A DNA stretch of 64,000 nt from Marinifilum sp965230805. GTDB lineage: Bacteria > Bacteroidota > Bacteroidia > Bacteroidales > Marinifilaceae. Shown here one piece after another: positions 41,944-52,582 of the stretch (position 1 is its first letter; every line of letters starts with the position of its first letter). Position numbers and translations under genes: made by a program. The notes under the pieces were generated by a model, which was not told the origin of the DNA, did not search any database, and was given only the letters and a program-made list of their open reading frames with translations. The DNA lies in the NCBI RefSeq assembly GCF_965230805.1, contig NZ_OZ246019.1:806001-870000 (forward strand), in the 5' to 3' direction.

Positions 41944-44351
41944 TATCTCTCTAGTTTTATAGTAATTGACTGATTTTTTCCCGCTATAAGCTCTCCCGTA
42001 AATCGAAGAGTTTTTGTTTGCTTATCCCAGGTAAAATCGACTTTTTTACCATCAACACTCACTTTCTTTGGTTGTCTTTCTATGTTGTGAATTGTGTGAG
42101 TAATTTTTTTATCTATGGTTTGATAATTTCTTCCTAATTCGGTAGCAATTTCAATTGTAAGTCTACTCGATTCATAAGTTGAATTGAATCTTAACATTTC
42201 ATATTCACCTTTCTCGTAAGCTCCTGGAGTTTCTCCATTATCGTTGTACAATTTGCCTTTGCTTTTCTTTACCGATGCATCGTGATAGTAATGCAAATCC
42301 ATATTTTTAAGAGAGTAACCATTGCTGTTCTTCATTCCCTGAACCATGGGTATAAACGATCCTCCACGCACAAAAACAGGTATATTTTCTTCTCTTGTTT
42401 TGATGGTATAAGATTTACCTCCCTGGTATTTTTTACCGCTAACAAAATCGAACCAAACAGAATTTTTAGGCATGTAAACCTCTTTGCTTTTTAAACCAGC
42501 ATCTGTAATTGTAGACACCAAAAATGCATCGCCCCACAAATAGGTATCTGAAATGTGTAACAAATCTTGGTTGTCTTCTTCCTCGAAAAATAATGGTCGC
42601 ATTAAAGGCAAGCCTGTTTGATTGTTTTCGAATGCCATGGTATAGATATACGGCATCAGACGATAACGCAGCTCAATCGATTTTTTTGCCAATGCTTTAG
42701 TTTTATGTTCTCTAAATACAGGTTCGGAAGCAACTTCCTCTTGTGCATGCGGACGAAATATTGGTTGAAAAACTCCATATTGTAACCAACGAGTATACAA
42801 TTCATCATCAAGATTTGCACCGGCAAAACCACCTAAATCGGAATGCATATAGGAAATTCCCTGTAATCCCATTTGTAATGAGATTTCAGTTTGTGGCTTA
42901 AGACCATCCCAACTTCTGCTAACATCACCAGTCCATGGTACCATACCATAACGCTGAGAACCTACAGCTCCGGCACGCATCAGAATAAATGGTCGTTGCT
43001 TAGGGAAATCTTTCTGATATCCATCGTAAACCAATTTGGCCCAGTAATGACCATAGATATTGTGAACCTCGTCGGCTGGACCATTTACATGTAGTAATTC
43101 GGCTGGATGTACTTCCGGTTCACCCAGATCTCCCCACCAACCGGCAACACCTTTATCGGCCAATCCTTTGTAGATATTCCAAAACCAGTCGATTGCCTTT
43201 GGCTTAAATACATCAACCAAACCTGTATTTCCAAAGAAAAAATCATATTTATATGGATTTCCCAATGAATCAGTTCCCAGAACTTCTTCGCGAACTGCTT
43301 CGTCCCAACGATCCGAAGTTGTTAAGATAAATGGTTCTGTAATCAGAATTGTTTTCACACCACGATCGTTTAAATCAGCGATCATTTTCTCCGGATTTGG
43401 GAATGAATCCCTGTCAAAGGCCAGATTTCCCATTTCATCAGTAACCGTTTTTCCAAACCAGTACAAATCCAAAATAATGGCATCAACCGGAATAGAATCT
43501 TTCAGGAAGTGATCGATGGTTTCTACAGTTTCTCTTTGCGAATGATATCCAAATCGACTCGAGAAGTTTCCCAATGCCCAACGTGGCAACATCGGCTGAC
43601 GACCTGTAAGTTCCGTAAACTGAAAGGTGAAATCTTCCCATGTATCGGCAGCAATCACCTGGTATACTTTTCTGCCACTAATGCTTTCGTAGCGAAGGGT
43701 ATTGTTCTTTTGACTGTCCAAATCTAGAAACCCGATTGGTGCATTGTCGAAATGAAGAGCATATTTCTTAGATGAAACGGCAACAGGCATGGTATAATTC
43801 ATCAGTTCTGAATGCGTTCCATATCCATAGTGTGCACGATTGTACAACTGAAGACGATTTCCCCTGCGGTTCATGCCCAATACACGAGCTCCACCGCCAA
43901 ATAATACCTCATCTTTATCTATCGTAAAATCGATATTTTCAGTACTATCTGTTTTGGTATAACCATCCTTTTCGGATATCAGTTTTTTTCCTTTATAAAG
44001 GTATTGAATCGAAAATGGCGACTTTGATATTTCCACCACAAGTCCTTTCGACATATAAGCCAAAGTTCCATCTTTTTCAACCAAAGTAAGGCCTTCCACT
44101 TCCGGATTCATCACCACAGAATGAGATACCCCTTTTTCTTCTCCATTCGGTATAAATGCAGTCTCTACAATCTTATCGTTGTAAAACTGAATTTCATATT
44201 TACCATCATTGGTTTGAACTTCTAAAACCTTTCCTTTTAATTGAGATGAACGAAATTCTCTTGTACTATTTTGAGCAAAAACAGTGGTTGATATTGCAAA
44301 CAATGCAATACAAGCGAATAATCTCAATCCTAATCCATGTAATACTTTCAT
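41943..44351 (-). CDS. GH31 alpha-glucosidase
   Basis: An 802-residue exported enzyme (signal peptide ending TTVFAQ). Domains: N-terminal GH31 beta domain (galactose-mutarotase-like), (beta/alpha)8 barrel, C-terminal beta domains. Catalytic Asp residues are seen in VAGWWGDLGEPEVHP (nucleophile) and WTGDVSRSWDGL (acid/base). It hydrolyses terminal alpha-1,4 (or alpha-1,6) glucose, like SusB-type activity but from a different family. Periplasmic, in the maltose operon between GH13 genes, 30 bases after the upstream one. Confidence 0.93.
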   Translation of the reverse strand: MKVLHGLGLRLFACIALFAISTTVFAQNSTREFRSSQLKGKVLEVQTNDGKYEIQFYNDKIVETAFIPNGEEKGVSHSVVMNPEVEGLTLVEKDGTLAYMSKGLVVEISKSPFSIQYLYKGKKLISEKDGYTKTDSTENIDFTIDKDEVLFGGGARVLGMNRRGNRLQLYNRAHYGYGTHSELMNYTMPVAVSSKKYALHFDNAPIGFLDLDSQKNNTLRYESISGRKVYQVIAADTWEDFTFQFTELTGRQPMLPRWALGNFSSRFGYHSQRETVETIDHFLKDSIPVDAIILDLYWFGKTVTDEMGNLAFDRDSFPNPEKMIADLNDRGVKTILITEPFILTTSDRWDEAVREEVLGTDSLGNPYKYDFFFGNTGLVDVFKPKAIDWFWNIYKGLADKGVAGWWGDLGEPEVHPAELLHVNGPADEVHNIYGHYWAKLVYDGYQKDFPKQRPFILMRAGAVGSQRYGMVPWTGDVSRSWDGLKPQTEISLQMGLQGISYMHSDLGGFAGANLDDELYTRWLQYGVFQPIFRPHAQEEVASEPVFREHKTKALAKKSIELRYRLMPYIYTMAFENNQTGLPLMRPLFFEEEDNQDLLHISDTYLWGDAFLVSTITDAGLKSKEVYMPKNSVWFDFVSGKKYQGGKSYTIKTREENIPVFVRGGSFIPMVQGMKNSNGYSLKNMDLHYYHDASVKKSKGKLYNDNGETPGAYEKGEYEMLRFNSTYESSRLTIEIATELGRNYQTIDKKITHTIHNIERQPKKVSVDGKKVDFTWDKQTKTLRFTGELIAGKNQSITIKLER

Positions 44352-44381
44352 ACCCTAACTCAAATGCCCTCAGGCTTCTAT

Positions 44382-46247
44382 TTAATTCTTTAATTCCAAT
44401 ATCATTGATGAGTTTCCTTTCACCTCCAATTTCCCACCGGAAAATTGAATGCTCTGTTCACTCAAAATATCGTATCCTTTTGCAAAGTCTTTTATTCCTT
44501 CCGAAAAGCGATCTAAACTTAACTCCTGCTTTTTATCTCCATTATTTATTACCACCATCACTGTCTTTTCATCATTATGTCTGAAATAGACATACACATC
44601 ATTCTCTGGGATATAATGGGTAAGTTTGCCGCTGTGAATCACAAGATTGATCTTTCGCCACTGTAGCAATTTTTGCAGAAACCTGAAGGCTTCATTCTCC
44701 TTTTTGCTTCGACCTTCGGCAGTAAAAGCATTTCTTTCATCTCCATCCCAGCCACCTGGAAAATCGATTCTCATTTTTCCATCGCCATCACTTTTCTTCC
44801 CTTCCATTAGTATTTCTATACCTGCGTAAATCTGGGGTATTCCCCTGGTAGTCATTAGGAAAGTGTTCATTAGTTTAAACTTATCAAGATCACCCTTCAG
44901 TGTAGTCATAATTCTTTGGGTATCATGATTCTCTGAAAAAATCAGGATATTGTTCAAATCTTTGTATAAATAATCTGCCGCAAGGCTCTTATACAAACGA
45001 ACTACGCCATTTTCCCACTCCTGAGGCTCCAGGAATGCTTTTTCCATGGCAAAGAACAATTGAAAATCCATAACGCAAGGCAGATTGGAATTGTATCCAT
45101 CAGCATTCAAAGCATCTTTTTGCCAATAGGCTATATCTGCCGCATTCTTGTACCAGGTCTCACCGACAATATTCAAATGAGGATACTCGTTAAGCAGAGC
45201 TTTTCCCCATTTGGACATTCCCTGCGGATCGTTGTACGGATGCGTGTCCATTCTTATGCCATCCAAATCGGCATACTCTACCCACCAAATACTGTTCTGT
45301 ATCAAATAGGTCATCAGCAATTCATTTTGCTGGTTAAGATCCGGCATGCTAATATCAAACCATCCATCCGAAAATTTAAGTTTATCCACCTGTGAAGCAT
45401 GTGGATCCAGTAAAGTAGATTTGCGGTGATTGGAGTTGGTATATTCATCGTGCTGATGCACCCAATCATCCTGCGGAAGATCTTTCATCCACCAATGTGC
45501 GCTTGCACAATGGTTAAAGACCATATCTTTAATGAGTTTAATTCCTCTTTTTTTGCACTCTTTCGATAACTCAAGGTAGGCTTCATTGCCACCGTATCGT
45601 GCATCGATATTGTAGTAATCGGAAATGGCATAGGTATGGTATGAGCCTCTTTCTTCGTTATCTTCCAATAAAGGAGTGCTCCACAATGCCGTAATTCCTA
45701 AATCTTGTAAATAGTCAAGCTGATTGATGATCCCTTCTATGTCGCCACCATGACGTCCATCATAATGTTCTCTGTTCAGCTTTTCTGCCAGGCTGTCAAC
45801 AGAATCGTTTGCGGGATTTCCATTGGCAAATCGATCCGGCATAAGCAAGTACATAACATCCGAGGAGTTGAAGCCTTCGCGCTTTGCAGAATTCTCTCTT
45901 CTCTCCTTCAGTTCATACTGGTAAACAATTTCTTTGCCTTTAAAGTTGGTAAAGGTAATTTCAAATTTTCCTGCTTTCGCAGATTTGTCAATCAATAAAT
46001 CGACAAACAAATAGTTATTGTTCTCAACATTGTGCACTGCTTTCACACTCACGCCAGGGTAGTTAAGCCCAGGCTGATAGTCTCCTATTCCCTGTCCGTA
46101 AATTAACAATTGCAGGTTTGGATTTTCCATTCCAACCCACCAAAATCCAGGTTCCAATTTCTCTATTTTGGTCTTTGCTGCAATGGTGCTAAGACTAAAA
46201 AAGGAAAAGAACAGAATCGGAATAATTGATTTTTTAACAGTGCCCAT
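44382..46247 (-). CDS. GH13 cyclomaltodextrinase/neopullulanase (SusA-like)
   Basis: A 621-residue exported enzyme. N-terminal cyclomaltodextrinase Ig domain (KLEPGFWWVGMENPNLQLL, about 25-120), GH13 catalytic domain: IKDMVFNHCAS (I), DGIRMDTHPY (nucleophile Asp), IVGETWY (acid Glu) and FSENHDTQR (Asp), then a C-terminal beta domain (FSEGIKDFAKGYDIL). The ISDYYNIDARYGG phrase is typical of neopullulanases such as SusA. It is the first of the periplasmic glucan hydrolases in the operon and should cleave imported malto-oligosaccharides. Confidence 0.93.
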   Translation of the reverse strand: MGTVKKSIIPILFFSFFSLSTIAAKTKIEKLEPGFWWVGMENPNLQLLIYGQGIGDYQPGLNYPGVSVKAVHNVENNNYLFVDLLIDKSAKAGKFEITFTNFKGKEIVYQYELKERRENSAKREGFNSSDVMYLLMPDRFANGNPANDSVDSLAEKLNREHYDGRHGGDIEGIINQLDYLQDLGITALWSTPLLEDNEERGSYHTYAISDYYNIDARYGGNEAYLELSKECKKRGIKLIKDMVFNHCASAHWWMKDLPQDDWVHQHDEYTNSNHRKSTLLDPHASQVDKLKFSDGWFDISMPDLNQQNELLMTYLIQNSIWWVEYADLDGIRMDTHPYNDPQGMSKWGKALLNEYPHLNIVGETWYKNAADIAYWQKDALNADGYNSNLPCVMDFQLFFAMEKAFLEPQEWENGVVRLYKSLAADYLYKDLNNILIFSENHDTQRIMTTLKGDLDKFKLMNTFLMTTRGIPQIYAGIEILMEGKKSDGDGKMRIDFPGGWDGDERNAFTAEGRSKKENEAFRFLQKLLQWRKINLVIHSGKLTHYIPENDVYVYFRHNDEKTVMVVINNGDKKQELSLDRFSEGIKDFAKGYDILSEQSIQFSGGKLEVKGNSSMILELKN

Positions 46248-46369
46248 GATCAGTAATTCTCAAATTACACCGATTTGCTTTTAAAAAGCTTCAAAACTTC
46301 GTTTCCTCGTTTTGTACCGTTAAAAGTCGATCGGTATTATGCCAAACTTTATTATTTAATTAAAATGGT

Positions 46370-46402
46370 ATAAAAATCAGGACGGCAAAGCTGCCATCCT
46401 GA
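46370..46402 (-). terminator. Terminator after the GH65 gene
   Basis: TCAGGA-T-GGCA (46402 down) pairs with TGCC-G-TCCTGA around a 4-base loop, then TTTTTA. It separates the GH65 gene from the GH13/GH31 genes, which may therefore have another promoter in 46248-46370. Confidence 0.7.
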
Positions 46403-46419
46403 ATTGATATAACTATTAA

Positions 46420-48732
46420 TTAAGCGTGTTCTACCACTAAGCTACTTTCTTTTTCAACTTTGTATTCATCATCTTGAATAAAGATGTTAATGGTTTCACC
46501 TTCTTCATTGATAACTCCTACTCCATCTTCTGAAACTCTCACATTTAACAAGTTACCTCTAAATCGAACTTTAAATGAGTATGATTTCCATTCTTTTGGA
46601 AGCATTGGTTTGAACACCAACTGTCCATTTACAACTCTCATACCACCAAAACCTTCAACAATTGACATCCAGGTCCCGGCCATACTTGTAATGTGAAGTC
46701 CTTCGTGAACTTCCTTGTTGTAATCGTCCAAATCCAAACGTGAAGTTCTTAGGTACAAATTGTAAGCTCTTTCTTCATCACCAATTGTTGCAGCCAAAAT
46801 TGAGTGAATACATGGTGATAATGATGACTCATGAACTGTTCTTGGTTCGTAGAAATCATAGTTCTTTCTAATAGTTTCCAAATCGTACTGATCTTCGAAC
46901 AAATAGATACCTTGCAAAACATCAGCTTGTTTGATGAAACATGAACGCAAAATTCTATCCCATGACCAATGTTGATTTATCGGACGAATTGCAGGATCAA
47001 GATCAGCAGCCAAAATTTGCTCCTTGTCCATAAATCCATCTTGCTGAAGGTAAACACCAGTTTCCTCATCAACAGGATAATACATATTTTCAATAATATC
47101 ATTCCATTTAGCAGTTTCGTTAGCGAAATCGAAGTTTAGGTTCTTCATAATTTCTTCGAAACGTGCAGGATTGGTTTCTTTCACATGTGCCATTGCCTCT
47201 TGTGAATATTTCATACACCATGTTGCAATGGTATTTGTGTACCAATTGTTATTGATATTATTTTCGTATTCGTTAGGACCTGTAACCCCTAACATTACGT
47301 ATTTCTTTTTCGCCTGAGAATAGGATACACGCTGACTCCAGAATCTTGAGATTCCAATCAGCACATCTAATCCATACTCTTCTAAATATTTTTTATCGTC
47401 GGTATGACGGATATAGTTATAGATCGCGAAAGCAATTGCACCATTTCGGTGAATTTCTTCGAATGTTATTTCCCATTCGTTGTGACACTCTTCACCATTC
47501 ATTGTGACCATTGGATACAAAGCAGCACCGTTGGTAAAACCAAGTTTCTCAGCATTTTCAATGGCTTTTTTCAACTGCTTATGTCTATAAATCAGTAAAT
47601 TGCGTGTTACATCAGGCTTAGATGTACTTAAATAGAATGGTACACAGTATGCTTCAGTATCCCAATAAGTTGATCCTCCATATTTTTCACCGGTGAATCC
47701 TTTAGGACCAATATTTAGTCTTTCATCTTCACCAGTATAAGTTTGATTCATCTGGAAAATATTGAAACGAATAGCTTGTTGCGCTGCAACATCACCTTCA
47801 ATTACAATATCACTATGATCCCACTTGTTTGCCCATGCATTTACATGTTCTTCCAATAAAGCACCATATCCTTTAGCTTGAGCAGCTTCTACAACAGATA
47901 TAGCATCGGAAGAGATCTCTGTTTTGCTGTGATTCAAAGAGCTAAGAACTGCAGCATATTTGTAAATCGAGTATTCTACATCCTGCTCTGCCTCAAACTC
48001 AACAGTGTTGGCAACATATTTTTCATCTTTGGTAATTCCCGGACTTAGTTCCTGCTTCTGACCATCCTTAAACACATCATATTTCATGCTCATACAAACA
48101 TGAAAATCAAGCTTTTTAGTTGCTGCAGTAATGTAGGCTTCACCTTTCATCGATTTTGCCTGTAGCACATTCCAAAACTGTTCGTCGTAGTTCGAGTCTT
48201 CGTTAGAAACATCTGCATCAACATATGGGGTGAAAGCGATTTTTCCATCAAAATTCAATGGTGTAACCGAGTAACGAATTGCTCCTACTTCGGAAGTAAC
48301 AATACTTAAAAATCTTTTGGCTTCAACCTTAATCTTGTTACCGTTCGAGAAGGTAGCAATAAAACTACGCTCCAAAACACCTTCCTTCATATTTAAAGTG
48401 CGAACAAAATCGCTCACTTCACATTTGGCAAGGTCAAGCATTTCACCATTAATATTTATATCGATACCAATCCAGTTTGGCGCATTCAATACCTTGGCAA
48501 AATATTCAGGATATCCATTTTTCCACCAGCCTACTCTAGTTTTATCAGGATAGTAAACACCTGCTACATAAGTTCCTTGTAAGGTTTCGCCAGAGTAATG
48601 TTCCTCGAACATAGCTCTCTGCCCCATGTTTCCATTACCCAAGCTGAATATACTTTCTGATGCGCGGTGGTTTTCAGGATTAAAGCCTTCCTCAATGATA
48701 CACCACTCATCATGCTTTAAATACTCGTTCAT
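46420..48732 (-). CDS. GH65 maltose (or related disaccharide) phosphorylase
   Basis: A 770-residue cytosolic enzyme from the ATG at 48732 (MNEYLKHDEWCIIEEGFNP). Fold: N-terminal beta sandwich, (alpha/alpha)6 barrel and C-terminal beta domain. GSTYWDTEAYCVPFYL and VTGPNEYENNINNNWYTN are the GH65 hallmarks; the Glu in the latter is the general acid. It uses phosphate to split an alpha-linked glucose disaccharide into glucose and beta-glucose 1-phosphate. The neighbouring beta-phosphoglucomutase removes that product, which supports maltose or trehalose/kojibiose phosphorylase; maltose best fits the starch context. Confidence 0.9.
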   Translation of the reverse strand: MNEYLKHDEWCIIEEGFNPENHRASESIFSLGNGNMGQRAMFEEHYSGETLQGTYVAGVYYPDKTRVGWWKNGYPEYFAKVLNAPNWIGIDININGEMLDLAKCEVSDFVRTLNMKEGVLERSFIATFSNGNKIKVEAKRFLSIVTSEVGAIRYSVTPLNFDGKIAFTPYVDADVSNEDSNYDEQFWNVLQAKSMKGEAYITAATKKLDFHVCMSMKYDVFKDGQKQELSPGITKDEKYVANTVEFEAEQDVEYSIYKYAAVLSSLNHSKTEISSDAISVVEAAQAKGYGALLEEHVNAWANKWDHSDIVIEGDVAAQQAIRFNIFQMNQTYTGEDERLNIGPKGFTGEKYGGSTYWDTEAYCVPFYLSTSKPDVTRNLLIYRHKQLKKAIENAEKLGFTNGAALYPMVTMNGEECHNEWEITFEEIHRNGAIAFAIYNYIRHTDDKKYLEEYGLDVLIGISRFWSQRVSYSQAKKKYVMLGVTGPNEYENNINNNWYTNTIATWCMKYSQEAMAHVKETNPARFEEIMKNLNFDFANETAKWNDIIENMYYPVDEETGVYLQQDGFMDKEQILAADLDPAIRPINQHWSWDRILRSCFIKQADVLQGIYLFEDQYDLETIRKNYDFYEPRTVHESSLSPCIHSILAATIGDEERAYNLYLRTSRLDLDDYNKEVHEGLHITSMAGTWMSIVEGFGGMRVVNGQLVFKPMLPKEWKSYSFKVRFRGNLLNVRVSEDGVGVINEEGETINIFIQDDEYKVEKESSLVVEHA

Positions 48733-48805
48733 GTTTGATTTTCTTTTAATTAACTTTAACAGCAATCTCTCAAAACTATTATTGCCACATGTTAATTGAT
48801 TATCA

Positions 48806-49453
48806 TTAAAAGTTTAATTGAGCCATTGAAAAACCCACGAATCCAGAAACAACAATATTTGCCTTTCCTAACACATCAGGTGATCCGATACCAACACATT
48901 TCATATTACCATTTATAGCAGCCTCAACACCAGCTTCTGCATCTTCAAAAACAATACATTCTGATGGAGAAACACCTAGCAATTCCGCTCCTTTCAAGAA
49001 AACTTCAGGATCTGGTTTTGCATTGCTTACATGTGTTCCATCTACAACTGCATCGAAATAATCAGTTAGTTCTAACTGATTTAAAATGGTCATAGCGTTT
49101 TTACTGGCTGAACCTAAGGCTATTTTAATCCCCTTTTCCTTAAGTTCATTAAAGAAATCCTTTACACCTGGAAGTATTTCATCAGGAGTCATCTTAAGAA
49201 TGAACTCCACATAATTTTTATTTTTCTTATCCGCCAGTTCAAGTTTTGTTTTTTCATCCAATTCAACTCCACCAATTTCTAGTAGGATATCCAATGAAGT
49301 CATACGGCTAACGCCTTTTAACCTTTCATTATCCTCTTCGGTAAAATCGAATCCCAATTCATTTGCTAAACTCTTCCATGCGATGTAATGATACTTCGCC
49401 GTATCAACAACCACACCATCTAAATCGAAGATGCATGCACTAATCTTTCCCAT
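48806..49453 (-). CDS. pgmB: Beta-phosphoglucomutase
   Basis: A 215-residue HAD-superfamily protein. Motif I is CIFDLDGVVVDTAKYHYIAW, with the nucleophile Asp; KGVSRMTSLDILLE is the beta-PGM cap region; LGSASKN (motif II), DPEVFLKGAELL (Lys/Asp, motif III) and VFEDAEAGVEAA (motif IV) follow. It turns beta-glucose 1-phosphate into glucose 6-phosphate. It lies between the transporter and GH65 genes in one run, and is the expected partner of an inverting GH65 phosphorylase. Confidence 0.93.
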   Translation of the reverse strand: MGKISACIFDLDGVVVDTAKYHYIAWKSLANELGFDFTEEDNERLKGVSRMTSLDILLEIGGVELDEKTKLELADKKNKNYVEFILKMTPDEILPGVKDFFNELKEKGIKIALGSASKNAMTILNQLELTDYFDAVVDGTHVSNAKPDPEVFLKGAELLGVSPSECIVFEDAEAGVEAAINGNMKCVGIGSPDVLGKANIVVSGFVGFSMAQLNF

Positions 49454-49476
49454 CAGTTTTTATAAATTGTTTTTTA

Positions 49477-50865
49477 TTAAGATTTACTTTGCTTAACAAA
49501 GGCAACCGCAATTGCCCCAAGTAACATTGAAACTCCACAAATAATCATGATATAAATTGCTTCACCACTAAAAAGTCTCCTAAGAATTTCACCAGCTACA
49601 ATACCACTAATAATCTGAGGACCTGCGATCGTAAAATTGAAAATGCCCATATAAACACCCATTTTATCAGCAGGTAATGAGTCTGACAATATAGAATAAG
49701 GCATTGCAAGAATTGCAGCCCATGCGATTCCAATTCCAATCATTGGAAGCATCCAAAACACTGCACTCGAAGGAACATCTACTTGAGTAATTAGTAGATT
49801 TAAATGAACCATTTCCCCTCCAGAGAATAAAAATGTTGATAAATATCCAATTCCTCCAACAAATAAAGCAATTGAATAAACTGTCTTTCGACCAAATTTA
49901 TTAGCCAACCGCGACATAACAATTGAGAACAATGCTGCGAATAGACTATACCCAGCAAATAAAATTCCAACCCAATCACCTGCATCCTGAAAAGATTCTG
50001 ATACTACATCGTCTATTGAACATCCCCATGAATGCTGAGCCAATGCATAAGTTGTATAAACCCACATCAGATATAAGGCAAACCACGAAAAAAACTGAAC
50101 AACTGCTAGTTGCATCATGGTTTTTGGTGTTTCTTTTAGAAGTTTTAAGAATCCCTTCAAGGTACCTTTTTCTTTCTTCTCTGTTCTAACTTCCAACCCT
50201 TTATACTTAGCATATTCTTCAGGTGGATATTCTTTTGTTCTGAAAACAGTCCAAACAACAGACAGAAGTAACATTCCTCCTCCAATATAAAAAGACCATA
50301 TTACAGAAGCTGGAACACCACCATCTGCATCTACATTGCTTACTCCTAAAACATTTGTTAATACAAATGGCAATATTGAACCTAATACTGCTCCCGTATT
50401 AATAAGAAGACTTTGAATTGAATACCCTGCATTTCGTTGTTCTTCCGGAGTCATATCAGCAACTAAAGCTCTAAATGGTTGCATTGTTATATTGAACGAT
50501 CCATCCATTAAAGCAAACATCACCGCTCCGAAAACTAATGGAGGCATTATTTTAACAGCTAATCCTGCATTAGGCATAAAGAACATAGCTAGTGCTGCAA
50601 TAATTGCTCCACCCAAAATGTAAGGTCCTCTACGACCAAATCTATTCCAAGTGCGATCACTTGCTCCTCCTACAATAGGCTGAACAATTAATCCCATAAC
50701 AGGAGCTGCTAACCAAAAAAGAGAAAGGTGATGTAAATCTGCACCTAAATTGGACAATACACGACTGACATTTGCACCCTGCAATGCAAAACCCATTTGG
50801 ATTCCTAAAAATCCAAAGCTTACATTCCAGATTTGCCAAAAGCTTAAACGAGGTTGTTTCTTCAT
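49477..50865 (-). CDS. MFS disaccharide transporter (SLC45/GPH-like)
   Basis: A 462-residue membrane protein with about 12 helices. It starts KKQPRLSFWQIWNVSFGFLGIQMGFALQ and has VGGASDRTWNRFGRRGPYIL, the helix 2-3 loop of the sucrose/maltose branch of the major facilitator superfamily. A second MSRLANKFGRKTVYSIAL loop marks the second half. It should import maltose with a cation across the inner membrane to feed the cytosolic phosphorylase. It heads the run transporter, pgmB, GH65. Confidence 0.88.
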   Translation of the reverse strand: MKKQPRLSFWQIWNVSFGFLGIQMGFALQGANVSRVLSNLGADLHHLSLFWLAAPVMGLIVQPIVGGASDRTWNRFGRRGPYILGGAIIAALAMFFMPNAGLAVKIMPPLVFGAVMFALMDGSFNITMQPFRALVADMTPEEQRNAGYSIQSLLINTGAVLGSILPFVLTNVLGVSNVDADGGVPASVIWSFYIGGGMLLLSVVWTVFRTKEYPPEEYAKYKGLEVRTEKKEKGTLKGFLKLLKETPKTMMQLAVVQFFSWFALYLMWVYTTYALAQHSWGCSIDDVVSESFQDAGDWVGILFAGYSLFAALFSIVMSRLANKFGRKTVYSIALFVGGIGYLSTFLFSGGEMVHLNLLITQVDVPSSAVFWMLPMIGIGIAWAAILAMPYSILSDSLPADKMGVYMGIFNFTIAGPQIISGIVAGEILRRLFSGEAIYIMIICGVSMLLGAIAVAFVKQSKS

Positions 50866-51352
50866 CTGATCGATATTAATTCTTCTTACTATTATTAGAA
50901 GTTTGATTTCAATTTAAACTGTCAATTCAATCAACAATTTACATCCCAATATAAGGATAATAGAACCAAAAGAAATGAATCATTCTCCGCAGTGCTGATA
51001 GCTCAACACAGTTAAGACCAACAAAGTTTTAAAATTCAAAAAACGAAAAATGGATTTTGACCATTTCATTTCCTTCAATTATCCGGAAACGAGATCATAT
51101 TTATTAAGGAAGTATATTATTTAAAGTCGGAAAGAGGTTTCCCTCAGGGACAAAAGTAAGGAAAACCATTGAATCTGTCAAAAAGTTTAGAAATTCACAC
51201 CGCTAAAAGTCAATAAAAACAAGTTCCAACTCCTATTTCAAACGATTGCAACAAATTTCAAAAAAAGATTATTTTTTATACTAATAACCAGAGTTCCACT
51301 AAAAAAGGAGTTGATAATTTTCAACTCCCTATACCATATTATATATCTTTTA
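50866..51352. other. Operon leader region between LacI and transporter genes
   Basis: A 487-bp non-coding stretch holding the likely promoter of the transporter operon and a LacI-type motif at 51239. No gene seen. Confidence 0.5.
51239..51252. promoter_or_regulatory. LacI-family operator-like motif upstream of the transporter operon
   Basis: CAAACGATTGCAAC, centred on CG with near-palindromic halves, shares its core with two motifs ahead of susC (52560 and 52572). The LacI-family regulator gene starts on the other side of the next stretch. Confidence 0.45.
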
Positions 51353-52369
51353 TTAGTTCTTTGTGGATCCTCTTACGATCAAATTGGTTTTTACAACCTT
51401 GGTAACCGGCTCATAATCCATATCTGCTTCATGAATACGTTTCACTAACAATTCACATGCTCTTAATCCAACTTCGTATCCATGTTGCTCTAAAGTTGTC
51501 AATGCCGGATCTGAAGTACGAGAAACCACACCATCGGTAAATCCAATTATCGAAATATCATCAGGTACCTTAAGTCCTATTTTTTTTATCACTGATAAAG
51601 ATCCTGCCGCAGTAAGTTCATTAACAGCAAATATTGCATCTGGTGGTTTAGGAAGTCTTAATAGCTCAGGCGTCTTTTCAATAGCCTCCTCAAAACTGTC
51701 ACATTTTATGATTAAGCTTTCATCAATTGGAATCTTGTGTTTCAGTAATGCTTGTCTGTAACCTTTTTGTCGGTTTTGCCCCAAAAGCATCTGCTGCGGG
51801 GCTGATAAGTGTGCTATTCTTTTACATCCTATATTAATTAGATATTCTACAGCCGAAAAAGCACCTGCAAAATCATCTACAATTACATTATCCGATGACA
51901 ACTCATTACAAACCCTATCAAAAAAAACAATCGGTATCCCATTATCTCTCAACTCTTTAAAATGACTAAAATCATTTGTTTCTTTTGACATGGAAACCAA
52001 AACCCCATCAACTCTACTCGACAATAAGGCATGAACATTCGCCATCTCTCTCTTGTAAGATTCATTAGACTGAAACATCATAACATTATATCCTGCTTCA
52101 TGGGCTATTTCTTCAATTCCACTAATAACTGATGAAAAGAAATGATGAACAATTTCAGGAATAATAACTCCGATAATATTGGTCTTACTATGTCTTAAAC
52201 TAAGAGCTACAGCATTGGGCTTGTAGTGCCACTTTTTAGCCAGTTCATTTACAGCTTCCTTGGTTTTAGCACTAATGTCAGGATGATCTTTTAATGCTCG
52301 TGACACAGTAGAGGCAGAAATGCCTAATTCTTTAGCGATGTCTTTAATTGTAACTTGGCCGCTTCTCAT
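51353..52369 (-). CDS. LacI-family transcriptional regulator
   Basis: A 338-residue regulator. The N-terminal helix-turn-helix is VTIKDIAKELGISASTVSRA (7-26) with the hinge helix NAVALSLRHSKTNIIG. A periplasmic-binding-protein-like sensor domain follows (VIIPEIVHHFFSSVISGIEE, VDGVLVSMSKET, PDAIFAVNELTAAG). It lies between the two starch/maltose operons and is the likely repressor of both, sensing a maltose-type sugar (inference from place and family). Confidence 0.92.
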   Translation of the reverse strand: MRSGQVTIKDIAKELGISASTVSRALKDHPDISAKTKEAVNELAKKWHYKPNAVALSLRHSKTNIIGVIIPEIVHHFFSSVISGIEEIAHEAGYNVMMFQSNESYKREMANVHALLSSRVDGVLVSMSKETNDFSHFKELRDNGIPIVFFDRVCNELSSDNVIVDDFAGAFSAVEYLINIGCKRIAHLSAPQQMLLGQNRQKGYRQALLKHKIPIDESLIIKCDSFEEAIEKTPELLRLPKPPDAIFAVNELTAAGSLSVIKKIGLKVPDDISIIGFTDGVVSRTSDPALTTLEQHGYEVGLRACELLVKRIHEADMDYEPVTKVVKTNLIVRGSTKN

Positions 52370-52559
52370 AAATATTTTTGTGAATTATTAAATCAGAGAG
52401 TCTTCAGCAAGTCTAATGTTATCAAAGCATTAATAAATATATGATTTATCTACATCAGGAATTGCTGCAACGACTGTAAATATAGGAAAAATTAAACAAT
52501 ATGGCAGTTTAAACTATTTTTATTAAGCATTAAACTAACATATCGACATAACTACATAT

Positions 52560-52582
52560 CAAACGTTTGCGGCAACGATTGC
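52560..52582. promoter_or_regulatory. Tandem LacI-type operator-like motifs upstream of susC
   Basis: CAAACGTTTG (52560-52569) is a perfect 10-bp palindrome; GCAACGATTGC (52572-52582) is a second, centred on CGA. Both resemble the motif at 51239 and the usual CG-centred LacI operators. They lie 216-238 bases before the susC ATG. Confidence 0.5.
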